From NCBI GenBank assembly GCA_021735725.1, contig JAIPGS010000062.1, positions 1-14,950 of the forward strand: a stretch of DNA of 14,950 bases, written 5' to 3'. The notes below the pieces were generated by a model that was not told where the DNA came from, made no database searches, and saw nothing but the letters and a program-made list of their open reading frames with translations. The stretch is from Candidatus Babeliales bacterium (GTDB taxonomy: Bacteria; Babelota; Babeliae; Babelales; CAIQNR01). Below are positions 1 through 8,200 of this stretch, one piece after another; within the stretch, counting starts at the first letter, position 1, and every line of letters begins with the position of its first letter. Both the position numbers and the translations under genes were made by a program.

Positions 1-74
1 CCAGGAACCAAGCCCATTATGAAATCCTTGCGGATTTAGTTGCCCTTAATATCTCGACAATTTATAGTCATTAA
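1..74 (+). CDS. C-terminal end of an unidentified protein (partial)
   Basis: Frame 3 is open from the window edge and ends in TAA at 72-74. The visible tail reads RNQAHYEILADLVALNISTIYSH. It is too short to identify. The other two plus frames hit stops within this stretch, and the sequence has the helical, mixed composition of a real protein end. The 47 bases after it are AT-rich, with a T-rich run near 78-92 that could serve as an archaeal U-tract terminator. The call is weak because only 23 residues are visible. Confidence 0.35.
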   Translation, partial: RNQAHYEILADLVALNISTIYSH

Positions 75-121
75 AGCGGGCTTTTATTTATAAATCTTGT
101 CGACTACTTACTTGTGACAGA

Positions 122-385
122 TCATTGGCTTTCTTTATACATCCACAACAGCAAAGGCATAACTTGCTCGTTCTTTAGTTTTTTAATTGTGTTCATTAAT
201 TCTTCATGAGTCCTGCAGAACATAAGCCTGTAACCAAAAGAAGATCGCTTTTCTTTTGATGCAGGGAATTCTTCAACAATTTCTTTTTTTAGTCTAAGCA
301 TATTCCATGATTGAAAGCCTTCGGCATAAGCTAGCTTGCCTTCAATGTCTATTATTGTTTTTGGGATTAGTGGTCTTCTTTCCAT
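122..385 (-). CDS. Small hypothetical protein, 87 aa
   Basis: I do not recognise the family. The ORF starts at ATG 385; an in-frame TAG lies ten codons upstream, and no other ATG lies between them. It ends in TGA at 122. The product is mixed charged and hydrophobic, with a probable C-terminal helix (from about residue 58, THEELMNTIKKLKNE) and no signal peptide or membrane segment. It contains aromatic and cysteine residues (SFGYRLMFC, residues 49-57). It is divergent from the 548-4405 operon and shares an AT-rich intergenic region with it. A palindromic TATA-like box (TTATATAA, 435-442) lies about 50 bases before its start. Gene-like composition and a clear start support it, but nothing here indicates a function. 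Confidence 0.5.
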   Translation of the reverse strand: MERRPLIPKTIIDIEGKLAYAEGFQSWNMLRLKKEIVEEFPASKEKRSSFGYRLMFCRTHEELMNTIKKLKNEQVMPLLLWMYKESQ

Positions 386-434
386 TTCTTTAAACCACTT
401 TTTCCCTGAGGGCTAATAAGATATAACTTCACAA

Positions 435-442
435 TTATATAA
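435..442. promoter_or_regulatory. Palindromic TATA-like element in the divergent intergenic region
   Basis: TTATATAA lies within the 162-base gap between the divergent genes starting at 385 (minus) and 548 (plus). It resembles an archaeal TATA box and is symmetrical, so it could serve either strand. Its distance fits the minus-strand gene best, with an expected transcription start near 410. For the plus operon, weaker TTAAA-type elements closer to the ATG (479-485, 498-504 and 512-516) are alternatives. No ribosome-binding site precedes ATG 548, so that transcript may be leaderless or have a short leader. Confidence 0.35.
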
Positions 443-481
443 TAGTTAGGTTCACATATTTATCAAAAAACAATAAAGTTT

Positions 482-533
482 AAGAACTCTGATTTTCTTA
501 AATTTGTATCCTTAAAAGGGAAAAAGAGTTCTT
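482..533. repeat. 9-bp perfect inverted repeat before the 548-4405 operon
   Basis: AAGAACTCT at 482-490 and AGAGTTCTT at 525-533 are exact reverse complements separated by 34 bases. The right arm ends 14 bases before the ATG of the HAD-like gene. The arms flank the segment where the basal promoter should lie, so they could be a split operator. If transcribed, they would form an RNA stem that hides the start. A chance 9-bp match in this AT-rich region cannot be excluded, although the arms hold more G and C than their surroundings. Confidence 0.3.
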
Positions 534-547
534 GATAATTTCAGAAA

Positions 548-1192
548 ATGGCTAAGGAAAAAAGGAATTTATTCCTAGATTACGGCGGACTGATATTTAA
601 TTATGATTTTAATAGGGAAACCCTTCAAAGAGCCCACAAACTCGCATTAAGCTATATTAACTCGCTTGATGGCAGAGAAGTAAGCACACAAGCCCTAGAA
701 ACCGCACACAATAAGGCAATCGGGACATATTTGTGGGCAAGAAAGCAGGATAATTCTGAATGGACAATGAATCAGATTATGGTATTGATGGTTTCAAATT
801 TAGGGATTACTGCAGACGTTTCTCATTTAGAGAATATCTATAAATTTAATGACCACAACAGCACCCCCTATCCTCATTCAAGAAAAGTCTTGGCTGAATT
901 AGCGGAAAAATATAAATTAGGTATTATTTCAAATCTTCCGCACGATTCTCTCTTATCAGAATTAGAAAGAGAAAAAATGATTAAGATGTTTGAGCCGATT
1001 GTTATTTCTTATCAGGTTGGAGTTAGAAAACCACATCCTAAAATTTATCAAACAGCAATGGAAAGAGCAAATACAACTGCAAAAAACAGCATTTTTGTTT
1101 CTCATGATGATTTTGAGGTAGTCGGAGCCGAGAATGTTGGCATGAAAGGAATTTTAGTTAAATCTCTTGAAGAAGTGATAGGAATCCTATGA
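548..1192 (+). CDS. HAD-like hydrolase family protein lacking the second motif-I aspartate
   Basis: Seen: 214 aa, with HAD landmarks in order. Motif I is FLDYGGLI with the nucleophile D11. Motif II is IISNL with S128. Motif III is GVRKPHP with K161. The motif-IV region is SHDDFEVVGAENVGM with D187 and D188. Residues 20-110 form a helical cap, as in class I HADs. Known: HAD phosphatases use DxD in motif I, where the second aspartate is the acid/base. Here that position is glycine (G13). Known non-phosphatase HADs such as haloacid dehalogenases also lack this residue, though they carry a different motif. Inferred: it may be an atypical HAD hydrolase or a non-catalytic binder. It is the first gene of a five-gene operon; its TGA overlaps the next ATG (ATGA). 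No ribosome-binding site precedes ATG 548. The substrate is unknown. Confidence 0.8.
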   Translation: MAKEKRNLFLDYGGLIFNYDFNRETLQRAHKLALSYINSLDGREVSTQALETAHNKAIGTYLWARKQDNSEWTMNQIMVLMVSNLGITADVSHLENIYKFNDHNSTPYPHSRKVLAELAEKYKLGIISNLPHDSLLSELEREKMIKMFEPIVISYQVGVRKPHPKIYQTAMERANTTAKNSIFVSHDDFEVVGAENVGMKGILVKSLEEVIGIL

Positions 1193-1503
1193 CTGCAAGA
1201 GTTCTCTTTTACAATGGAGTAAAAGATTTTGAGAAAGACCTTTACAGATTAGGGCTTCCTAAATCCTTAGTTGATGAGCACATCGATCATGAAAGTGCTC
1301 ATTTGAATAAAGCTCGAGAATTAGGATACAAGGCAGATTATTGCATAACATTCCCAACAGGAGACCCCAATAATTTTAGACCTGCAATAAAAATTCATAA
1401 TAGTCAGGATTTAACAAATGAAGATTTAATGAAAATACTTTCAGCAGTAAACGACCCAAGTGATAAGGATATTGAAAGATTAAAATCTTTGGAGGCTTTA
1501 TAA
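1189..1503 (+). CDS. Small protein with an HExxH motif, 104 aa
   Basis: Not a family I can name. The start ATG overlaps the upstream stop by four bases, and the TAA shares one base with the next ATG, so it is almost certainly translated as part of the operon. Seen: residues 34-38 read HESAH, an HExxH pattern, within a predicted helix (about 26-44) that continues into a conserved-looking KARELGY. A second half rich in Pro, Asp and Asn (FPTGDPNNFRP, 55-65) follows, then a charged helical tail. HExxH binds zinc in zincins, but a motif this short is common by chance, and I see no obvious third ligand or signal peptide. A metal-binding or small peptidase-like role is only a possibility. Confidence 0.7.
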   Translation: MTARVLFYNGVKDFEKDLYRLGLPKSLVDEHIDHESAHLNKARELGYKADYCITFPTGDPNNFRPAIKIHNSQDLTNEDLMKILSAVNDPSDKDIERLKSLEAL

Positions 1504-2606
1504 TGAAAATAATTTATACAAATATTAGTCCTGTTACAAATGCTTATACGAATTTGAATCATATTTATTATTTAAAAAAACAAAATCCAAAAAAGGTTTA
1601 TCTTTGTATTTGGGATAATTTTGTTTTTGAGCATCCTGTTTTTGAGAAAGGTTTAGATTACACAAAAAACAAGACTCAGAAATTACAGGAAAATGTAGAG
1701 GTTCTTGAAAAATTGATGACTTCACTTAATATGGATTATAAAATAATCTATTTATCAGAAGCAATGGACAGGCTATTGAAAAATTCAGAATTTTCTTCAA
1801 TATTGCAGAGAATTTTGTCTAGATTTAAAATTGAAAATTTGAGAAAAGGCTTTGAAATTGAATATATCCCTTTTAATCAAATTAGTCTGTCTAAAATAAA
1901 TTATATTATCTCTGATTATCTTATTGCAATGAATTTGCCTGAACTATTTCCAGAGTTATGTCCGACAGCTCCGAATTATTACCTAACTTCTGAAAGATTT
2001 AGAATATTCCAGAAAGAAATAATTTCTTATCTCTCTACAACCTATCTTAAGTATGAGCCTCCTAAGCCTATCTTTGTTAGAAAAGTTCCAGTTATAATCT
2101 CAGATAAGGAAGAAATTCCATCTATTGAAATGTCTAAAGAGAAAATAAATGATATAATTAAATCTCATTATGAGAACAAGAAAATTTCAGAGAAGGAGAG
2201 AAGTGATTTAATTGAAGTTTTTAGCCCTGTTTTGAGATTCTTAAGACTAAGTAAAACAAAAAAGAAATTTATTGAGCAAGTAAGTGAAGGACTTTATGAC
2301 TATTTCTCTAAAATTCAGAAGATAATCCAAAAGCAGAATTCAAAAGAAAGAATAAGAAGTTTATTTATATCCAATAAAAAAGAATTTGAAAGGCAGATTA
2401 AACCTCTTAATGATATTAAATTAGAAATTCTAAAATTGTGTAATGGGACAAATAGCAGTTTAGATATTTCTAAAAAAACAGGGATCAATCTCAGCACAAT
2501 TTCTACTTACTTTAATTATCTAAAAAATCAAGGGTTAATAACTGGCAATCGAAAGCCTAAACGAGCTGTTGATAGTATTGTTATTAATTTGAAGGAGATG
2601 AGTTGA
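1503..2606 (+). CDS. Unidentified 367-aa protein with a C-terminal winged-helix domain
   Basis: Seen: three parts. Residues 1-180 alternate strands and helices and begin IIYTNISPVTNAYTNLNH, which recalls the nucleotide-binding start of HUP-fold proteins (class I tRNA synthetases, nucleotidyltransferases). No HIGH or KMSKS motif is evident. Residues 190-300 are a lysine-rich helical linker. Residues 306-350 are a winged helix-turn-helix: EILKLCNG, then SLDISKKTGINLSTISTYFNYLKNQGLI. GGAGG at 1491-1495 lies seven bases before the ATG and is a good ribosome-binding site inside the upstream gene. Inferred: a nucleotide-binding protein tethered to DNA, perhaps an operon regulator or a defence-type sensor. 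The HUP resemblance is from eye only; the winged helix is firmer. Confidence 0.7.
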   Translation: MKIIYTNISPVTNAYTNLNHIYYLKKQNPKKVYLCIWDNFVFEHPVFEKGLDYTKNKTQKLQENVEVLEKLMTSLNMDYKIIYLSEAMDRLLKNSEFSSILQRILSRFKIENLRKGFEIEYIPFNQISLSKINYIISDYLIAMNLPELFPELCPTAPNYYLTSERFRIFQKEIISYLSTTYLKYEPPKPIFVRKVPVIISDKEEIPSIEMSKEKINDIIKSHYENKKISEKERSDLIEVFSPVLRFLRLSKTKKKFIEQVSEGLYDYFSKIQKIIQKQNSKERIRSLFISNKKEFERQIKPLNDIKLEILKLCNGTNSSLDISKKTGINLSTISTYFNYLKNQGLITGNRKPKRAVDSIVINLKEMS

Positions 2607-2622
2607 GGTGACAGGAGCTATT

Positions 2623-3987
2623 ATGGATATAGTTTTTATCAATTCGCCATTACAAGATTACGGGAAAGTTAGAAAGAAAGAATACTACACCACACCCCCA
2701 ATTGGGTTAGGTTACCTAGCTACAACTGCCCAAAATTTAGGGCATAATGTTAGACTAATTGACTCTGAAGCAAATGGATTGTCTTTAGAACAATCTGTTG
2801 ATAGTGCATTATCTGAAAGCCCCGATTTGATTGGGATAAATTTGATAACTCCCACAATTAATTTGAGTAAACAAATTGTTAAAGGAATTAAACAGAAAAG
2901 TCCTAAGACGAAGATTATTACTGGTGGAACTCATGCAACAATTAACCCAGAGCAATCTTTAAAATTAATTCCAGAAACAGATATTTTAGTCAGAGGAGAA
3001 GGAGAAATAACATTAAAAGAACTTTTAAACAATAATCTTAATCCTCAAGGAATTAATGGAACCTCTTATTTTTCAGGAAATAAAATTATTCATAGTCCTG
3101 AAAGAGAGAAAATTGAAAATTTGGATTCTTTACCTTTTATTGACAGAGATTTTTTTGCAAAGGATCCTTATCAGGAAAATGGAAATTTGAAATCAGTTAT
3201 TATGGGTTCAAGAGGCTGTCCATATACCTGCACTTTTTGCTCTGCTCCACTAACCTCTGGCAGGAAAATCAGAACTAGAAGTGTGGAGAATATTGTTGAT
3301 GAAATGGAAATGCTGAAAAATAAATATCATATTAATTCTGTCCATTTTTTAGACAATGATTTTATTTATAATAAGGATAGGGTTTTGAATTTAGCAGAAG
3401 AAATTCAAAAAAGAGATTTAGAAATTAAGTGGAGAGCATTGGCTAGAACAGATATTACTGCTAAATTTGGAAAAGAATTTTTACAGAAAATTAATCAGGC
3501 TGGTTGTTATCAGTTAGTTTTTGGAATTGAATCAGGAAGCCAAAGAATTTTAGATTCAATTAAAAAAGGAACAACACCTGAACAAGCAAGACAGGCTATT
3601 CAATATTGCAAATCTGCAGGCATTAAAACAAAAGCTTACTATATGTTCGGATTTCCAACAGAAACATTGCCAGAAATGAATCAGACTCTAAATTTAGCAA
3701 GAGAGCTTAATACAGATACTGCTTGCTTTGTTTTGGTCAAGGCATATCCTGGAACTGAAATGTATAATTCATTAAGAAAAAAGTATACAGATAAAGAATT
3801 GCAGGTATACAATCATTTACAGGAGCAGGTTCCGTTAGATATTCCTAATCAAAATTTTGATAAATATCATATTGGAAATGAAGTATCATTTAGTCAAGCC
3901 ACGCCTAAGCAATTGAATGAAATGCTAAGAAAAGCTTATAATCTATATTATCCTGATGGAGGTAGGAGAAAAATAAAAGTAGCTTAA
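2623..3987 (+). CDS. B12-binding-type radical SAM enzyme, 454 aa
   Basis: Seen: a Rossmann-like N-terminal domain (about 1-140) with the YTTPPIGLGYLA segment and GGTHATINPE, typical of the cobalamin-binding half of this family. There is no DxHxxG motif, so any cobalamin would be bound without the histidine ligand. The radical SAM core holds RGCPYTCTFCS with C199, C203 and C206 for the 4Fe-4S cluster. FGIESGSQRILD and YYMFGFPTET are later family motifs, and a C-terminal helical part follows. Known: relatives carry out radical methylations, ring formation or thiolation on many substrates, so the reaction cannot be read off. Start choice: GTG 2608 is also in frame, but AGGAG at 2612-2616 sits six bases before ATG 2623. 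It is the fourth gene of the operon and the next gene begins one base after its stop. Confidence 0.88.
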   Translation: MDIVFINSPLQDYGKVRKKEYYTTPPIGLGYLATTAQNLGHNVRLIDSEANGLSLEQSVDSALSESPDLIGINLITPTINLSKQIVKGIKQKSPKTKIITGGTHATINPEQSLKLIPETDILVRGEGEITLKELLNNNLNPQGINGTSYFSGNKIIHSPEREKIENLDSLPFIDRDFFAKDPYQENGNLKSVIMGSRGCPYTCTFCSAPLTSGRKIRTRSVENIVDEMEMLKNKYHINSVHFLDNDFIYNKDRVLNLAEEIQKRDLEIKWRALARTDITAKFGKEFLQKINQAGCYQLVFGIESGSQRILDSIKKGTTPEQARQAIQYCKSAGIKTKAYYMFGFPTETLPEMNQTLNLARELNTDTACFVLVKAYPGTEMYNSLRKKYTDKELQVYNHLQEQVPLDIPNQNFDKYHIGNEVSFSQATPKQLNEMLRKAYNLYYPDGGRRKIKVA

Positions 3988-3988
3988 A

Positions 3989-4405
3989 ATGAAAAAAATA
4001 TATTTAGCTTACAAATTTAAGGATTCTGATCCTGTTTTATTAAAACAAAAGCTTGAAGAATTAAGCAAAATCGTAGAAGAAACTTTAGGTTACAAAACAT
4101 TTATCTTTTTTAGAGATGCTCAAAAGTGGGGCGAGATTAAAATGCCGATTAAAGAAGTTGTAAAAAAGGCTTACAAGGCAATAGAAAAATGTGATGCTAT
4201 TCTTGTTGAGGCTTCTGAAAAGGCAAATGGAGTTTATTTTGAAGTTGGTTATGCTAAAGCCTTAAAGAAAAAAATTATAATTATCCATCGAGAAGGCACA
4301 GAAGCCAACTTTTTAGAAGCTTGTGCAGATAAGGTTATCGTTTACAAAAATTTGGATGATTTAAGGAAGAAATTATTGGAAACTAGAAAAATAAATAAGC
4401 ATTAA
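3989..4405 (+). CDS. Nucleoside 2-deoxyribosyltransferase-like protein, 138 aa
   Basis: Seen: starts KKIYLAYKF, then a helix, then CDAILVEAS (D69) and GVYFEVGYAKAL with E85, followed by the strand KIIIIHRE. This order matches the nucleoside 2-deoxyribosyltransferase fold, where the glutamate of the ExGxA element is the nucleophile that attacks the glycosidic bond. Known: family members exchange or hydrolyse bases of (deoxy)nucleosides or nucleotides; some related proteins act in modified-nucleotide or sensor pathways. Length is close to the usual 140-160 aa. It is the last gene of the operon, one base after the radical SAM gene, and converges with the minus-strand gene ending at 4411, leaving five bases between stops. 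Pairing with a radical SAM enzyme suggests nucleotide or nucleoside modification, as inference. Confidence 0.78.
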   Translation: MKKIYLAYKFKDSDPVLLKQKLEELSKIVEETLGYKTFIFFRDAQKWGEIKMPIKEVVKKAYKAIEKCDAILVEASEKANGVYFEVGYAKALKKKIIIIHREGTEANFLEACADKVIVYKNLDDLRKKLLETRKINKH

Positions 4406-4410
4406 TAGAA

Positions 4411-5274
4411 TTATTTTCTTCGCTTTGTCTTAAAAATATCTTCTTTCAAAATCATTATCTGTCTGTCAATATCTCTTATCAATTCTTTGAATTTTTTTAA
4501 TTTTATAGTATACTCGGTTTCAGATAATTTTTTGGTTTTAAAATAACTTTTTTGCATATTTTGTATTAGTGTGTTCAATGCTTTTTTTTGCGTAGTTAAG
4601 TGGTTAAATTTCATTCGCATTCTCAACTTTTTGAGATTATTCCAGAAAAATAAAATAAACAATAAAGTTATTGAGCAGATAATTAATAGTTTTAGATAAT
4701 TTTTTATAAAAAAATTCTTGATTACTCCAGAGGTGGCCATATAAAAACTATTCAAAGCTGTTTGACTTGATTGTATTTCAGAAATTCTATTATAACCTTG
4801 ATTTATTAAAGCAGGGGTATCTTCAAATCTTTCATTCTGAAACGACGCAAGAATGGTATTATAATCCTCCTGCATTTCAGAAAGGTTAGTTGTTTTCCCA
4901 GCGTCCAGATAAGTTTCGACAAAAATCTTTAGTTCATCACTGGCCTCTAAAGAATTTTCTTTAATCAAATCAATTTCTGAGACATGCTCTATTATTAGCC
5001 CATAATTTGCTTTGCCACCTTTCCCTTCTAAAGCCAACTGGGCAGAATAAAGCTGTAATGCCTCTTGATAAGTTTCATTTACTCTGTTTATTGAAATATT
5101 TTTCTCCATCATCTCAAGGATATCTTTTTCTGCCTGAGCCAACGACTCTTTTGCCTGAATAGATTCATTGCTTTGTGTTGTTGAAAAAGCAAGAGAACTT
5201 TGAACAAAAATTAAACATATAACTCCTGTTAAAACTGCCAGCAACAATATTTTATATTTTGATTTCATTTTCAT
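4411..5274 (-). CDS. Membrane-anchored protein with a helical ectodomain and cytoplasmic coiled coil, 287 aa
   Basis: Seen: signal peptide (KYKILLLAVLTGVICLIF, cleavage possible after about residue 29), a helical extracellular part (30-185), a transmembrane segment (about 192-212, LKLLIICSITLLFILFF), then a basic coiled-coil tail (213-287). Tail residues 229-279 align with the two modules in the tail of the 1035-aa neighbour: LIxxxQxxYFKxKKLSExEY followed by Kx(F)K..I.DI. Its ATG shares one base with the neighbour's TAA, so the two are translated together. Known: such tails occur in DPANN and other archaeal surface proteins, with no assigned function that I can name. Inferred: a partner of the large protein, perhaps joining through the tails. 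The topology is well supported; the function is unknown. Confidence 0.75.
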   Translation of the reverse strand: MKMKSKYKILLLAVLTGVICLIFVQSSLAFSTTQSNESIQAKESLAQAEKDILEMMEKNISINRVNETYQEALQLYSAQLALEGKGGKANYGLIIEHVSEIDLIKENSLEASDELKIFVETYLDAGKTTNLSEMQEDYNTILASFQNERFEDTPALINQGYNRISEIQSSQTALNSFYMATSGVIKNFFIKNYLKLLIICSITLLFILFFWNNLKKLRMRMKFNHLTTQKKALNTLIQNMQKSYFKTKKLSETEYTIKLKKFKELIRDIDRQIMILKEDIFKTKRRK

Positions 5275-8200
5275 TATTCTCTTGGAAGCCTCAAATTCCT
5301 GAAACCCCTCACAGTCTTCTCAGCTTCAAGAGTTGCAAGTTTTTCTTCAATTTCTCCAAGTCGTTTATTAAAACTTCCAATTTTTAGTTCGAAAGTTATT
5401 GTTTCAAGTTTTTTCTTTTTCATATAGTCTTCCTGCAACTCTTTTATTAAAGTTATAATCTTCTCTTTTTCAAATTTCAGCATTTTGCTTTTTGATGTAA
5501 ATCTGAGCATATGAACTCTTTTTGTTTCCATTTCAATCATCTCTTCTATAACCTTGGAAAGCTTTTTGTTATATTCCTGCATTGCTGTTTCATATTCATT
5601 CATACTCATTTTCTTATCTTTAAAACATTCTTTTTGAACAACTTTTATTAATTCATTTAGAATTTTTTCTTCATCCTTAAGTTCTTTGAGCCTTTTTTTG
5701 ACCTGCCTTAGCCTGTTTATTTTATAACTCCCAAATGAAAAGATAACTAAGAACATTGCACCTAAAGCAATTTCTCCAGGATATTCCTTAAGATAATAAC
5801 TTAATTTTCCAAATTCTCCTTTAACCTCCAAAGCATAAGTTAGTTGAGAATCCTTCACTCTGCTGTAAGCCTGCTCAAATTCGCTTCTTTCAATTGAGAG
5901 CTTTGCAAGTTTTAATAGCTTTGTGGATTCAGAAACATCAATACCTTTTTTTTCAGCTGATTTAATCAAAGAATCTAATTCATTAATTGTCTTCATTGAA
6001 TCTAATGCATAGTTAACCTGCTCTTTGATGATATTATAGTTATTTCTTACAACTTCAAGATTAAAAGTATTCATTTCGGTTTCAGATTCATTTAATAGTT
6101 TATTCAGATAATCAGAAGAAAGATTTGCTTTATTTAACTGAGTTATTAACTCTCTTGACTCATTCAGCATTTCTTCAGCTCTTTCAACAGACAACTCGTG
6201 TATTTCCAGTGTTATTTTTTTAGAATCTGTATAATCTTTTACTCCTTTTTTTCCTTTCAGAATTATTGTTAATTCTTGTTTCCCAAGTTCAATATATGTT
6301 GGAGAAGTTATTTTTAAAGTTATAGTGATCTGTTGTTTAGGGCCAAGATAAGAAATTTGTTTTGGATCAATATCAATATATTTAGATATTTTTCCTGATA
6401 CTGAAAAAGTTAAATTTTTCAATGATTCGTTTTGGTCTTTATTTTCAAAAACAATTTTAACTTCATTTTGTTCTCCCCTTATTAATTGAAAGTCTGCCGA
6501 AGTTCTTATAGACTCTGTTGGTGCTCCTCCGCCACCTCCTCCACCGCCTGAAGAAGTTGAGGGAGTTGTAGTGGTTGTTGGAGCAGTACAGTCAGAGTCT
6601 TGCAAATAACCGCAAGAAGTTACACAAACTCCGTCGCTTGCATTATAGCATAAAAAAGATACTTCTATTGAATTTGTCAAATTTAAATTTCCATTAGCAT
6701 CCTGAATTAAATCCCCTGATAAGTTATAACCATAAGAAATAAGCGAAATTGTTTTTGCTCCAGAAGTCATTGAAGCTAAATTTGAAAACCCTGCATTTAT
6801 ATTGTTATAGTGAAGTTCGTTATCTGTAATGTTTGTAAAATTAGTTGATAAATTTCCAGAAGTATTTGTAATCCCTGAAGGCAATATCCAATAAAAGCTT
6901 ACATTATATGCAGAATTATTTTCATTAACATCAGAAGAACCCATAAGATTTCTTAAATATCCATTTAATGAGAAATTTTCATTAGTCAAATAAACTGAAG
7001 TAGGATAAGAAGATATTGACTGAAAAAGGTAAGGCCCTGCTTGATTTGAAACAAGAGTTGCTGTTGTGTTTCTATATCTTTGTGAGCTTCTTTCTCTTAG
7101 TTCATCAAGTGTAATTATTACGTTTTCTTGTTTCAATTCTGATAAAAAAGTTGCATTAATTTGTATAGTTTCATTTGATTTTGCAGGTAAACTGCTAATT
7201 GCAATTAAATTCTTTATATATTCTCCATCATAATAAATTCTTCCTTCTAGTAAGTCATAAGTCAATCTAAAATCCAAACTGCATCCTGTTGAATGTTCTG
7301 AATCTCCTGTATTGTTTATAGTTATGTTTCCTATAAACTTATTTTCATTCCAACCAGAAACAGCTCCCAAATCAGATGTTGCTGTCCAAGTGCAATCCCA
7401 AAAACTCTCTAAAGTGTAATTTTCTGAATAAGCAGAATCGCCCGCAGTATCATTTGTCCATATCCTAAATGTGATGTTTGATTCATAAGACGGAAGGGGT
7501 AAGGTCGCATTAAGGATTGTATAATCTGATTTTGCAGTTGTGTTTGCCATTGTGATATTGTTCTCTCCATAATCTCCTGTTGAATTCTTCCATTGTAAAA
7601 TAGCAGAATCAAAATTATTATCCGTATCTGAAATATTAATAGTTATACTAATATCTGCATCAGGGTCTAAATCCTCTGTGGAGTTTGGAGTATAAGATAC
7701 TGAAATAAATGTGGGGGCAGTATTTCCATTTATTGTTCTGGTATCTGTTGAATTAGTATTGCCTGCATAGTCTGAAATAGAAACATTGTAAGTATAGCTC
7801 TGTCCGACAACTAATCCTGTTTGGGTATAAGTAAATATCCAATTTCCATTACTCAAATCCGTTAAACTTTCATTAGTTGAATTAAAAGTAGTCCTAGTTC
7901 CATCCCAATTGTAGGTTACATTTTTCAAGTTTTCTTCAGTTATTGAAACATTTATAACAAAGCTTCCTGAAGCTTCTGAATTATTTGTAGGGGTAGGATT
8001 AACAAAATCAATTAAAGGAAATGTTTCATCTAAATAAGTATAATCTATCGTGGCATTAAACAAATAGGGAGTGTAATTTTGGTTCTGTGTAAAAAATGTT
8101 GCTTTGTACTGAAAATAACTCGCATTATTTAAGGAGGACAAATCAGAAGATGTAGCATCTGTATAAATGGTTGAATAATTTGCATCAGAACAATCGTTTA

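Noticed and set aside
6525..6592. Gly- and Thr-rich tract as a DNA repeat or frameshift hotspot
   Set aside because: The codons are mixed (GGA, GGT, GGC), so it is a protein linker, not a simple DNA repeat.
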